Positions 1 through 7,956 of a stretch of DNA of 34,757 bases are shown here, one piece after another. The first letter of the stretch is position 1, and every line of letters starts with the position of its first letter. Origin of the DNA: Helicobacteraceae bacterium (GTDB taxonomy: Bacteria; Campylobacterota; Campylobacteria; Campylobacterales; Helicobacteraceae); the NCBI GenBank assembly GCA_017508245.1, contig JAFVZI010000011.1, positions 1 to 34,757 of the forward strand. Direction: 5' to 3'. A program made the position numbers and the translations under genes. The notes below the pieces were generated by a model. That model was not told the origin of the DNA, searched no databases, and worked only from the letters and a program-made list of their open reading frames with translations.

Positions 1-1
1 A

Positions 2-148
2 ATTTTTGATCCAGCCCAAATGAGCGGTGTAACTGGTGGTACAAGTAGTGGAAATGCTGGAACATTCTGCAAAGCACTACACGATTCTTATCCAAGTGGT
101 TCAAATAGAATCATCCCTCTTGCTACAACTGGAGCTGTAAAATTCTAA
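2..148 (+). CDS. C-terminal fragment of an unrecognised protein
   Basis: An open frame runs in from the left edge and ends at TAA 146–148, giving the last 48 residues of a protein. The visible tail is rich in Gly, Ser and Thr, has one Cys (in TFCKALHD) and ends GAVKF. I do not recognise the family. A small secreted or pilin-like protein is conceivable because of the composition and because a pseudopilin begins at the other end of the window, but nothing in the fragment proves this. A strong hairpin follows directly, which fits the end of a transcription unit. Confidence 0.6.
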   Translation: MFDPAQMSGVTGGTSSGNAGTFCKALHDSYPSGSNRIIPLATTGAVKF

Positions 149-157
149 GACTTCATA

Positions 158-188
158 TAGATTCTAGGCTTGAAAAGCCTAGAATCTA
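158..188 (+). terminator. Hairpin after the first gene, probable terminator
   Basis: A perfect 14-bp inverted repeat (158–171 and 175–188) with a 3-nt GAA loop starts ten bases after the TAA of the truncated gene. There is no long T-run after it, only an AT-rich stretch, so rho-independent action is likely but not certain. The outer part of each arm is the AGATTCTA/TAGAATCT motif that recurs throughout this window. Confidence 0.6.
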
Positions 189-233
189 GACTTACTTATA
201 AAAATAAAACCAAATATTAAAATATCACATCAT

Positions 234-461
234 CTAATTAGATTCTAATTTGCTAGATTCTATGCTTTTAAGTTTTTGCATATCTTGCATCTGTTTTTCT
301 ATTTTTATCAATTTTTTATCTATACCAACACTAACGGTTACTTGATTTAGCAAAACCCAAAGAGATAATATCCCCAAAAATATTGATATTACAATAGATG
401 CTATTGATATTTTTATTGCTCTAAGTGCTTTTTTTTCTGTTTCTTGTATATTTTTATCCAT
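234..461 (-). CDS. Small single-pass membrane protein, unknown function
   Basis: A 75-residue protein with a Lys/Glu-rich N-terminus (about residues 1–17), one hydrophobic membrane segment (about 18–40) and a charged, coiled-coil-like tail rich in Lys, Gln and Met (about 48–75). The ATG has a good ribosome site (AAGGAA about 7 nt upstream). It overlaps the end of the ABC permease gene by 8 nt, so the two are almost certainly co-transcribed and translationally coupled. I recognise no family. An A8 run near its 5' end encodes the Glu-Lys-Lys stretch in frame. The position suggests an accessory membrane peptide for the transporter, but that is inference only. Confidence 0.6.
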   Translation of the reverse strand: MDKNIQETEKKALRAIKISIASIVISIFLGILSLWVLLNQVTVSVGIDKKLIKIEKQMQDMQKLKSIESSKLESN

Positions 462-1266
462 TGCATTTCCTTAAAATTATTTTTAGAATGCTACTAAGAA
501 TCATACCAAATATGGCACTCATAACTACACAAGCACCTATACTTAAATCATAGTGATATGATACAAAAAAGCCAACACAAATAAATAACAATGATAGCAT
601 AAAAGACAAAAACATCATTTTACCAAGTGAATTAACAAACATACTTGCGATGTATGCAGGAATACTAAGTATAGCAAGGACTAATATCAATCCCGCTATG
701 TTCATACTCATAACAATTCCAAGTGATACAAAAATATAAATACAAAATAAAAAGATATTGATATTGATATTTTTTAACTTACAAAATGTCTCATCATATA
801 AGATTCCTAGAATCTCCCTATAATACAAATAGATAAAAGCAATAAGCAGTATATCAAAGATACTGATGATAACAATATCTATCTTGCTTACAGCCAGAAT
901 TGAGCCAAATAAATAGCTTGTCAAATCTATCCCATATCCGGGAGTAATATCTATCAAAATCACACCAAGAGCCATACCAAATGCCCAAGCTGCCGCAATA
1001 AACGAATCAATATTTTTCTTTTTATGAATGATAAAATATAAAAGCAATAAAGACATCAAAATACTCGTGATCGCAGCCCCAAGCATCACATTGAAGCCAA
1101 AATAAAGAGCAAGTCCAACCCCGCCAAAAGCACTATGTGCTACGCCACCACTTAAAAAAACGGTTTTGTTTGAAACGATTATTGAACCCACAATACCGCT
1201 ACAAATTGAAACCAAAAAAGCCGACAATAACGCAAATTGAACGAATTGAAGCGATAATATCTCCAA
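454..1266 (-). CDS. ABC-3 family metal transporter permease (ZnuB/MntB type)
   Basis: This is a 270-residue, very hydrophobic protein with about eight membrane segments. Near residues 40–52 it carries a Gly-Gly-Val-Ala-His-Ser motif, the counterpart of the GD-LSHA region in Zn/Mn ABC-3 permeases. It would form the inner-membrane channel for zinc or manganese uptake with a periplasmic binding protein and an ATPase. Those partners are not adjacent: a ZnuC-like ATPase and a His-rich ZnuA lie at 10359–11961, about 9 kb away on the same strand. The start is TTG at 1266, with AGGG six bases upstream; I see no ATG in the right place. It sits 43 nt after the PAP2 gene and overlaps the next small gene by 8 nt. 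Family is confident; the metal is not. Confidence 0.85.
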   Translation of the reverse strand: MEILSLQFVQFALLSAFLVSICSGIVGSIIVSNKTVFLSGGVAHSAFGGVGLALYFGFNVMLGAAITSILMSLLLLYFIIHKKKNIDSFIAAAWAFGMALGVILIDITPGYGIDLTSYLFGSILAVSKIDIVIISIFDILLIAFIYLYYREILGILYDETFCKLKNININIFLFCIYIFVSLGIVMSMNIAGLILVLAILSIPAYIASMFVNSLGKMMFLSFMLSLLFICVGFFVSYHYDLSIGACVVMSAIFGMILSSILKIILRKCNG

Positions 1267-1309
1267 GTAAATCCCTAATAATAATTTAAGCCAAATATAT
1301 TTTCATCAT

Positions 1310-1894
1310 TTAGAATACCATATTAAATGATAATCCATAATACTGCTGCTTAAAGCCATTTTTCGCTTCTCTTTCATCAATATCAATTAAAATACCAATA
1401 TCATCTCTTTGTTTTGTAATAAAATACGACATACTATACCCAAGAACACCACCAGCCAAAACCTGAAGTATTGTATGTTTATTTGATGTAATTCGCGATA
1501 CTCCAACAAGTGCCGCCAAAATAGTCGTGGGGATTCCCCATCTATGTCCGTATCTCTTTTGCATAAAACCGGCAGATGAAAATGCACTTGATGTATGTCC
1601 CGAAGGGAATCCTTCATACTCTTTGCCATTTGGTCTGCGTGAAATCTCAGCTAAGCTTGGCTTGGTTTTAGAAATACCAACAAAACCATATTTTACCGCA
1701 AATGTAACAGCAAGAGTGCTAGCAGTAGAGATAGCAAGATAGGCCAATCCCTCATAGTCCTGTTCTACCAAAGTATAGATTCCTGCAAAAACCGGCAAAA
1801 ACGCAAAAATATCACCATATAATCTAAAATAATCTACCTTAGCATAAAGATTTATACTAAAAAGAAAAAACAAAAGAAAGAATATTTTTTTCAT
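1310..1894 (-). CDS. PAP2-family phosphatase, secreted or membrane-attached
   Basis: A 194-residue protein with an N-terminal signal or anchor (MKKIFFLLFFLFSINLYA) and a type 2 phosphatidic-acid phosphatase domain. The core motifs are RP (87–88), PSGH (97–100) and SR-x5-H (133–140). These normally hold the phosphate and act on lipid or undecaprenyl phosphates at the periplasmic face. Two deviations are visible: the Asp usually four residues after the last His is Gln (Q144), and no Lys sits exactly six residues before RP (Lys 76 and 78 are slightly too far). The catalytic His residues remain, so activity is plausible. Possible roles are lipid A or undecaprenyl-pyrophosphate dephosphorylation. 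It is first in an apparent operon with the ABC permease. Confidence 0.8.
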   Translation of the reverse strand: MKKIFFLLFFLFSINLYAKVDYFRLYGDIFAFLPVFAGIYTLVEQDYEGLAYLAISTASTLAVTFAVKYGFVGISKTKPSLAEISRRPNGKEYEGFPSGHTSSAFSSAGFMQKRYGHRWGIPTTILAALVGVSRITSNKHTILQVLAGGVLGYSMSYFITKQRDDIGILIDIDEREAKNGFKQQYYGLSFNMVF

Positions 1895-1923
1895 TTAAAA
1901 TGCACCATAGCTTTTACTAAGAT

Positions 1924-1932
1924 TTTATAACA
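1924..1932 (-). promoter_or_regulatory. Extended -10 promoter element for the PAP2–permease operon
   Basis: On the minus strand the bases read TGTTATAAA, an extended -10 element about 30 bp before the PAP2 ATG. No good -35 is seen, which is normal for Helicobacter sigma80 promoters. Confidence 0.4.
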
Positions 1933-2040
1933 CGATTACAAATAAAGCGAAAATTGAATTATATAAGATAAAGCTTAATAACTTTAATAGCATTTTTAGA
2001 CTTGCAATTATAGAATCACAAAATTTATAAATACGAGGCA

Positions 2041-2748
2041 ATGATGACACAAGAAGAATTAAATGAGCTAATTTTGGGCAAATTTGATGATGGCATTAAC
2101 ACCACAAATAATAAAAGCATAGATGAAAACCCATTTGAAAACGACATAAATAACACTACAAGCAATAGTTATGAAAATGACAATTATAAAATTGGTGCCT
2201 CTAGAGATTGTTCGCCACCACTACCGACAAATGAGCATAAAGTGATATATCAATTAGATGATGTTACAAAAGGTTTAGAGGCAAAGGCTTCACAAGTTTT
2301 TGACCAGCTGGAGTCTATTAGTCAAAATAGCGAGAATGTGCAAGATGATTTAAAAATAATAAAAACTCATATAAAAAATCAAAAAAAACTATTTGAAAAA
2401 TTATCTATTCAATTCCCGCATATAAAAGCATTTAGAGAATCTCTAGAATCTTCAAATGATTCTCTAAAACGAATTATTGCAGTTGAAGAAAAAACAGTAG
2501 ATACGACAGATTGCATACTTCAAGCAATGGACATAATGCAATATCAAGACATATATAGACAAAAAATAGAAAGAGTTGTAAATGTTACTAGAGCACTTTC
2601 AAGGTATTTAAGTTCTATATTTGACACTGATATAGAAGATGACAAGAGAGTCTCGAGCGCTGCACACATAGAAGGCGATACAACAAGTGATGCAATAAAT
2701 GATGATGAAATAGAACAATTAATATCTTCATTAGGAAAGAAACAATAG
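2041..2748 (+). CDS. cheZ: Remote CheZ-type CheY-P phosphatase
   Basis: A 235-residue chemotaxis phosphatase that would dephosphorylate CheY-P and reset the flagellar switch. A long helical middle (about 65–215) contains QDIYRQ at 169–174, matching the Asp and Gln (four residues apart) that E. coli CheZ inserts into the CheY active site. The C-terminal peptide (about 222–235, DEIEQLISSLG) resembles the amphipathic CheY-binding tail of CheZ, joined by an Asp/Ser-rich linker. The N-terminal 12 residues (TQEELNELILG) resemble the FliM/FliY CheY-binding peptide. It matches H. pylori HP0170, whose neighbour is also a U32 peptidase gene as I recall. A GAGG ribosome site precedes the ATG. Its stop overlaps the presumed start of the next gene. 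Confidence 0.85.
   Translation: MMTQEELNELILGKFDDGINTTNNKSIDENPFENDINNTTSNSYENDNYKIGASRDCSPPLPTNEHKVIYQLDDVTKGLEAKASQVFDQLESISQNSENVQDDLKIIKTHIKNQKKLFEKLSIQFPHIKAFRESLESSNDSLKRIIAVEEKTVDTTDCILQAMDIMQYQDIYRQKIERVVNVTRALSRYLSSIFDTDIEDDKRVSSAAHIEGDTTSDAINDDEIEQLISSLGKKQ
2733..2747 (+). promoter_or_regulatory. Ribosome-binding site and apparent AUA start of the U32 gene
   Basis: AGGAAAG (2733–2739) is a good Shine-Dalgarno sequence inside the last codons of cheZ. Five bases later comes ATA at 2745–2747, which overlaps the cheZ TAG (2746–2748). The U32 reading frame has no ATG, GTG or TTG between its upstream stop (2706–2708) and an internal ATG at 3003. Initiating at ATA gives an N-terminus (MANKVELLSPAG) of just the expected length for the family. 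Confidence 0.55.
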
Positions 2749-4022
2749 CTAATAAAGTAGAATTATTATCGCCTGCTGGAAATTTAGAAAAATTAAAGAT
2801 AGCTATAACATATGGTGCTGACGCAGTATATGGTGGCGTAAGTCATTTTTCTCTTAGAAATAGGTCTGGTAAGGAATTTACATATGAGACATTTAAAGAT
2901 GGCGTAGATTTTGCACACAATAATGGTAAAAAAATATATGCCACAATCAATGGCTTTCCATTTAACTCACAGCTAAAAATCTTAAGAGAACACATTGCAA
3001 AAATGCGTGATATTAATGTAGATGCGTTTATCGTGGCAACTCCAGGTGTAATCAAGCTATGCAAAGAAATCGCCCCAAAGATTCCGCTACATTTATCAAC
3101 ACAAGCAAATGTGCTAAATATTCTTGATGCAGAAGTTTTTTGTGAAATGGGCGTGCGGCGAATAGTAGCAGCAAGAGAACTAAGCCTAAAAGATGCAATA
3201 GAAATAAAAAAAGCACTCCCAGATTTAGAAATTGAAATATTTTGCCACGGAAGCATGTGTTTTGCATTTTCTGGACGATGTCTAATATCAAGCTTGCAAA
3301 GTGGTAGAGTGCCAAATCGTGGAAGCTGTGCGAATGACTGTAGATTTGATTATGAATATTATGTAAAAAATCCTGACAATGGTGTGATGATGAGACTTGT
3401 AGAGGAAGAAGGCATCGGAACGCATATTTTTAATGCAAAGGATTTGAATCTAAGCCAGCATATAGATGAAATTTTGCAATCTGGTGCAATATCGGCACTC
3501 AAAATAGAAGGACGAACAAAATCACCGTATTATGCTGCAATATCAACTAGAACTTATAGAATGGCTATTGATGATTTTTATAATGGACAGAGTAGAAAAA
3601 ATATATATCAATATGAATTAAATACACTTAAAAATCGTGGTTTTACCGATGGATACATAGTGAGTCGCCCATATGAAAAGAACAATACACAAAATCATCA
3701 AAGTGCGATTAGTGATGGGAATTATCAAGTAAATGCAATGATTAGAGAAGACGGAGAGTTTGCGATATGCAAACACACGATAAGATTAAATGAGGCAAAA
3801 GAAATCATATTTCCACTAAATATGCAATGCAAAGATTCTATGATGGTAGATAATGAGATTGGCACAATCTACAAAGAAAATGATAAATATTTTATTGTCT
3901 TTAAAAAGATATTATTAGAAGATAATAGAGAGCTAAGTGAGATTCATAGTGGAAATACAAATCACTTAAAGCTTCCTTGCAAGCTCCCTAGTTATAGTTT
4001 TTTAAGAGAAAGGATTAATTAG
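2745..4022 (+). CDS. U32 peptidase-family protein (PrtC/TrhP type)
   Basis: A 425-residue member of the U32 family. It was called collagenase PrtC in H. pylori; its relatives are now known to act in tRNA U34 hydroxylation (TrhP/YegQ). The family signature lies at about residues 164–182: Glu, Phe, His-Gly-Ser-Met-Cys, a Ser-Gly pair and Cys. Further conserved Cys residues follow (GSCANDC region), consistent with metal or Fe-S binding. The N-terminal block LLSPAGNLEKLKIAI–YGADAVYGG is typical and essential, and lies upstream of the first in-frame ATG (3003), so a start at ATA 2745 (or another non-standard codon) is required. A single A-to-G change at 2747 would restore ATG. The 3' end overlaps the convergent methyltransferase-like gene by 21 bp. 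Confidence 0.85.
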   Translation: MANKVELLSPAGNLEKLKIAITYGADAVYGGVSHFSLRNRSGKEFTYETFKDGVDFAHNNGKKIYATINGFPFNSQLKILREHIAKMRDINVDAFIVATPGVIKLCKEIAPKIPLHLSTQANVLNILDAEVFCEMGVRRIVAARELSLKDAIEIKKALPDLEIEIFCHGSMCFAFSGRCLISSLQSGRVPNRGSCANDCRFDYEYYVKNPDNGVMMRLVEEEGIGTHIFNAKDLNLSQHIDEILQSGAISALKIEGRTKSPYYAAISTRTYRMAIDDFYNGQSRKNIYQYELNTLKNRGFTDGYIVSRPYEKNNTQNHQSAISDGNYQVNAMIREDGEFAICKHTIRLNEAKEIIFPLNMQCKDSMMVDNEIGTIYKENDKYFIVFKKILLEDNRELSEIHSGNTNHLKLPCKLPSYSFLRERIN

Positions 4023-4935
4023 AGGCAAATGCTCTATCTCTTTTAATCTATCGTTATGAGATAAATATGTAAGATTACCATTTTTATCCCTACTTTGACG
4101 AGCTTTGTGTCTTTTGCAATATTCATCTAATGAATAGGTTTTCAAAGAGCTGGAATCTAGATTATTTTTTATAAAAAATAAATTTGTACCACTAGAATCT
4201 GCTCCCACAAAGCGATAGCCTTTAGATTTACCAAGATTTATCAAAGCCTTTATACTAGCTCCAAAATAAAGTCCGCTATAGTGTGCATCAAATCTATAAA
4301 AATCTTGTTTATAAGGGACTGATAGGCATTTATCACTACCAAATAAAGCATTATATTCGATTATAACGATAGCTGGGTCTATCACATTTATACTATCCCA
4401 AATATAATAATCGTTTCCATCAATATCTATACTAAGCAGCAAAACATTAGAAAGCTCTCTAGATTCTAAATAAGACTTTATTAAATCATTAATATTGTCT
4501 TTTGTGATAAAAGCACAACGAGCTTCTAAATCATACTTCCAATATATAGAATCTGATTTTATAAAATTTATATTATCTCTACAACCATCAAGGATAAGAC
4601 CGTAAAAATTACGAAATTGCAGTAAGAATCTAGTATTAGATTCCAAATAGTTTTCGACACCAAACTCAATGAAAGCTTTTGGGTATTTATCCAAACTAGA
4701 ATCCAGCAAATGCAATAAAAAATCTATAATCCCATCTTCACCATTTTGACTATATATCTTAAATTCACCATCTTCTATGTAGTGGCTGCCCCCCCCCAAT
4801 TTTAGAATCTATTAAATATTTATTATGATAAGAGAAATGTCTCCCATATAATAATTGCAAAGTGTCTAATTTTGTATTTATATCTCTATAAAAGCTATTT
4901 TTGATTTTATTAAAAAGTTTTTTAGCAAATCTCAT
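4002..4935 (-). CDS. Phase-variable methyltransferase-like protein, out of frame (OFF)
   Basis: The ATG at 4935 overlaps the upstream gene's stop (ATGA). It opens a frame of 45 codons, then hits a G9 tract (plus-strand C9, 4789–4797) and stops soon after, giving a 56-residue product. Directly beyond the tract a second frame stays open for about 260 codons. With eight (or eleven) G residues the two join into a 310-residue protein. The large part has EFGVENYLESNTR, an LDG-x-R segment, SIDIDGNDYY-W and VIIEYN, the pattern of a Rossmann-fold SAM-methyltransferase-like family (distantly FkbM-like) often found near surface-polysaccharide genes. Substrate is unknown. A TTG immediately before the tract could start the second frame, but it has no plausible ribosome site. 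The stop overlaps the U32 gene by 21 bp. Confidence 0.75.
4789..4797 (-). repeat. Homopolymeric G9 tract, phase-variation switch
   Basis: Nine consecutive C on the plus strand read as G9 in the coding strand. It is the only long G/C homopolymer in this AT-rich window and lies at the junction of two open frames that need one base fewer to join. Poly-G tracts of this length are the standard slipped-strand phase-variation device in Helicobacter and Campylobacter. Confidence 0.85.
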
Positions 4936-6194
4936 TTTAATGCCTCCCTTATAAGTTCCAATGGGTGTTTGAAAGCTACATTAGAATCTATATTATCAAG
5001 TGCATTATTTAGTTGCATTCTACAAGCAGAACACTCCGAGCTAACCACACTAGCACTAGAATCTTCTATATTTTTTGCCTTTGCTTTGCCTGCATTGTAT
5101 GCAAGATGATATTTCTCACTTTGTATCGTAACACCGCCAAAACCACAACATCTATCACATTCTTTCATTTCTATAAAATCATAATTTTGTTTAAGCAAGA
5201 TTCTAGGCTCTTTATAAACATTTAATACTTTTTTTGCGTGGCATGGGTCGTGATATGTGATTTTTATATCATTTTTTGATGATTGTTTTAACAAGTCTAG
5301 CAAATTTGTTTGATTGTATAAATAAGAAGTTGCCATTTGAAATTTTGGCAGCATTCTATCCAATCTGGCTATATTTTTATCGTCTTTTATGTATTCTAAT
5401 GCGTGCTTCCAATCAACCATAATCATAGCAGCACATGTCGCTTCCGGCACAAGGACTGCATCGACATCATCAATGAATTCTTCAAATAAATCAATATTTT
5501 TAGTGATTAAATAAACCGCGCTTTTAATATCACCTGTAAAATATGCCGGTGCACTACAACACTCTTGCTTTGGTATAAAAACATCGATACCTAATTTGTC
5601 TAATATAAATAATAAAGAATCTCCTACTTGCGTATAATTGTAATTACTAAGACAGCCAATAAAAATAGCCACTTTTTTATTGCTTTTTTTATTTTTAGAT
5701 TCTATTAATCCTTTGTATTTTTGTAAAAAGCTCTTTGTTTGAAAAGGGAAAATAGTCCTTTTACCAAACTTGGAGAAGCTAAACCTGCTTCTTAATCTAT
5801 CATCTCTTTTTTTAAATACGCAAGGTGCGACAAAACTAGTAAAGCTAAATACAAAATCCATCAACTTTCTATGTTTTAATAAATAAAAATAAAATCTTTT
5901 ATACCAGGCTATGCCAAATTTTTCTGCTATATCAATCCTACTTTGCTGTATCATTGAAGCAGTATCAATTGATTGTGGGCATAATGTCGTGCAAGTGGTG
6001 CATAAAAAACAAGATTCGAATATATTTTTTAGATTTCTATCTAATTTTAGACCACCTTTATTATACACTCCAAGCAAATCAACGAATCCTCTAGGCGATG
6101 TAACTTCATCTCTATTTACTTGATAAATAGTGCAAGATGGCACACACTTAGCACACTTAACACAAGATGAACTAATATTGGATAAATCTAGCAT
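4932..6194 (-). CDS. GlpC/GlcF-like (Fe-S)-binding oxidoreductase subunit
   Basis: A 420-residue electron-transfer subunit. Two ferredoxin-type 4Fe-4S motifs lie at the N-terminus: Cys 11, 14, 17, 21 and Cys 62, 65, 68, 72. Two CCG (cysteine-rich) domains follow, one around IFIGCLSNYN–ECCSAPAYF and one around DPCHAKK–CCGFGG with a later ECSAC. This layout is shared by GlpC, GlcF, LutA and heterodisulfide-reductase-like subunits. It probably passes electrons from a flavin dehydrogenase (glycerol-3-phosphate, glycolate or lactate) to quinone; no flavoprotein partner is in the window. It starts 2 nt after hemN ends and overlaps the methyltransferase-like gene by ATGA. H. pylori has the same pair (hemN HP0665, 'glpC' HP0666, from memory). 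The exact substrate is open. Confidence 0.8.
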   Translation of the reverse strand: MLDLSNISSSCVKCAKCVPSCTIYQVNRDEVTSPRGFVDLLGVYNKGGLKLDRNLKNIFESCFLCTTCTTLCPQSIDTASMIQQSRIDIAEKFGIAWYKRFYFYLLKHRKLMDFVFSFTSFVAPCVFKKRDDRLRSRFSFSKFGKRTIFPFQTKSFLQKYKGLIESKNKKSNKKVAIFIGCLSNYNYTQVGDSLLFILDKLGIDVFIPKQECCSAPAYFTGDIKSAVYLITKNIDLFEEFIDDVDAVLVPEATCAAMIMVDWKHALEYIKDDKNIARLDRMLPKFQMATSYLYNQTNLLDLLKQSSKNDIKITYHDPCHAKKVLNVYKEPRILLKQNYDFIEMKECDRCCGFGGVTIQSEKYHLAYNAGKAKAKNIEDSSASVVSSECSACRMQLNNALDNIDSNVAFKHPLELIREALK

Positions 6195-6196
6195 TG

Positions 6197-7561
6197 TTAA
6201 ACCGTCTTGGAAAATCTTTTGTCATTTGTATTTGTTTTAATTAAATATTCATCAAAAACCATTACAATATTTCTAATAAGCATTCCGCCTGTATGGCTTA
6301 TTTTAATCTCATCATCATTTATCTCAAGCAATCCTAAATTGATATATTCTTGCAAGTCATTTATAGAATCTTTGAAATGTTCCTTGAAATTGATATCAAA
6401 TTTCTTTTCTATATGTTTAATATCTAATCTCAAATTATTCATCAATCTCATAATTACATTTTTTCTTAGCCTATCTTCATCACTAAGCCTTATACCTCTT
6501 TGGATTGGTAAGATTCCATTATCTAAACATTGCATATACAAAGATAAATCTTTGTGATTTTGGGCATAATAATCGTGTCCTTCTCCTATGCTAGTTATAC
6601 CAAGTCCTATTGTCTGTGTGTGTTTTTTTGCAGTATATCCTTGAAAATTTCGCTTTAATTCACCCTTTAGTGAAGCTTGATAAAGCTCATCATTTTCTAA
6701 CGCAAAATGGTCCATTCCTATCATTTTATAGCCATTACTTGTTAGGCAATCAATCACATATTCTAAAATCGATAATTTAATAGATGGAGTTGGTAACATA
6801 GATTCATCTATTTTTCTCATTGTCTTTTTTATCCAAGGAATATGTGCATAATTAAATACAGCAAGTCTAGTTGGCTTAATCTTTAAGACAGAATCTAAAG
6901 TAGCCTTAAAGCTATCCAAACTTTGCTTTGGCAATCCATATATCAAATCAAAATTAATGTATTTAATGCCATATTTCTGTGCCAAATCTACCGCCCCTTG
7001 GACTAAATCAAATGACTGGAATCTATGAATAGATTTTTGTACATCACTATCAAAATCTTGCACTCCAAAAGATAAACGATTAAATCCATAATCGCTTAAT
7101 ACCTTCATCTGCTCCTCATTAAAATATCTAGGATCTATTTCACAGCTTATTTCGGCATTATTTGAAAAATTACCAAATACATCGCGAATAGACTTAAGGA
7201 TAATATCTAGGCTTTTTGCATCATAAAATGTAGGGGTCCCGCCACCAAAATGGAATTGCAACACTTCTCTATTTGTATCAAGATATTTTTTCAATAAAGT
7301 AATTTCTTTTTGAAGATATTTGATATATTCTTGTTTTTTGTCTTCTTTGCTAGTATAGATTACGTTACAACCACAAAAATAACAAGCACTCTTACAAAAT
7401 GGTAAATGAACATATAAAGATAATGGCAAATGCATATTTCGCTCTAAAGATTCTATATAAGAATTAGCATCAAAACTATCGCTAAATTCTAATGCTGTTG
7501 GATAACTCGTATATCTTGGACCCGGTTTGCTATATTTGGCAAATTTTTTAAAATCAATCAT
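6197..7561 (-). CDS. hemN: Oxygen-independent coproporphyrinogen III dehydrogenase
   Basis: A 454-residue radical SAM enzyme that oxidatively decarboxylates coproporphyrinogen III to protoporphyrinogen IX in anaerobic/microaerobic haem synthesis. The PGPRYTSYP N-terminal motif, the cluster motif C56-x3-C60-x2-C63-G-C65 and GGGTPT (106–111) are all present. The fourth Cys (Phe-Cys-Gly-Cys) and the N-terminal extension mark true HemN rather than the HemW haem chaperone. It lies in the minus-strand argF operon, 17 nt after the small conserved gene and 2 nt before the Fe-S gene. Confidence 0.93.
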   Translation of the reverse strand: MIDFKKFAKYSKPGPRYTSYPTALEFSDSFDANSYIESLERNMHLPLSLYVHLPFCKSACYFCGCNVIYTSKEDKKQEYIKYLQKEITLLKKYLDTNREVLQFHFGGGTPTFYDAKSLDIILKSIRDVFGNFSNNAEISCEIDPRYFNEEQMKVLSDYGFNRLSFGVQDFDSDVQKSIHRFQSFDLVQGAVDLAQKYGIKYINFDLIYGLPKQSLDSFKATLDSVLKIKPTRLAVFNYAHIPWIKKTMRKIDESMLPTPSIKLSILEYVIDCLTSNGYKMIGMDHFALENDELYQASLKGELKRNFQGYTAKKHTQTIGLGITSIGEGHDYYAQNHKDLSLYMQCLDNGILPIQRGIRLSDEDRLRKNVIMRLMNNLRLDIKHIEKKFDINFKEHFKDSINDLQEYINLGLLEINDDEIKISHTGGMLIRNIVMVFDEYLIKTNTNDKRFSKTV

Positions 7562-7578
7562 AAAACTTTCTCTAATTT

Positions 7579-7956
7579 TTAAGAATTAATATTCATATCT
7601 TTAAAATATTCATCAATATTTATAAATAAATTTGGATAATTAATCTTAATATCTTTAACAACTTTCTTAATATCATAGATTGTTAGATTCTTCTTTTTGG
7701 ATTGGACGCCCTTAAGTAGCGTTTTTGCTACAGTAAAAACATCATCGAAGTCTCTTGGCATTTCTTGCAGAATCTCTTTTTCCAAGCTTTTAAACATCAA
7801 TGCTTCGTGATTTAGCCGTATTATTTCTTGCATCTTTTTATATTCGCTATCCAATAATAATACATAACTATCATCACCAATTTTAATGTTATATGGAGTG
7901 GATTGTAAAGAACTTCTTTTGATAGTGATTGTAAGATCTTTATCTATTTTTTCCAA
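7579..7956 (-). CDS. Conserved small protein between argF and hemN
   Basis: A 125-residue soluble protein with no signal peptide. An N-terminal beta-rich stretch ([20 protein letters not shown]) is followed by a charged helical region. It overlaps the end of argF by 13 nt and precedes hemN by 17 nt. Campylobacter jejuni, as I remember, has a hypothetical gene at the same place (Cj0993c, between argF and hemN), so it appears to be a conserved campylobacterial gene without known function. No catalytic motif is visible. Confidence 0.7.
   Translation of the reverse strand: MEKIDKDLTITIKRSSLQSTPYNIKIGDDSYVLLLDSEYKKMQEIIRLNHEALMFKSLEKEILQEMPRDFDDVFTVAKTLLKGVQSKKKNLTIYDIKKVVKDIKINYPNLFINIDEYFKDMNINS

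Noticed and set aside
3052..3315. Antisense open frames inside the U32 gene
   Set aside because: Hydrophobic shadow frames opposite a well-conserved protein; no ribosome site or family match. The same applies to antisense frames inside clpB, htpG, hefC-like and purL.
4002..4799. Methyltransferase-like gene starting at a TTG just before the C/G tract
   Set aside because: The TTG is produced by the junction itself and has no suitable ribosome site. The ATG at 4935, overlapping the upstream stop, with a G-tract frameshift explains the locus better.
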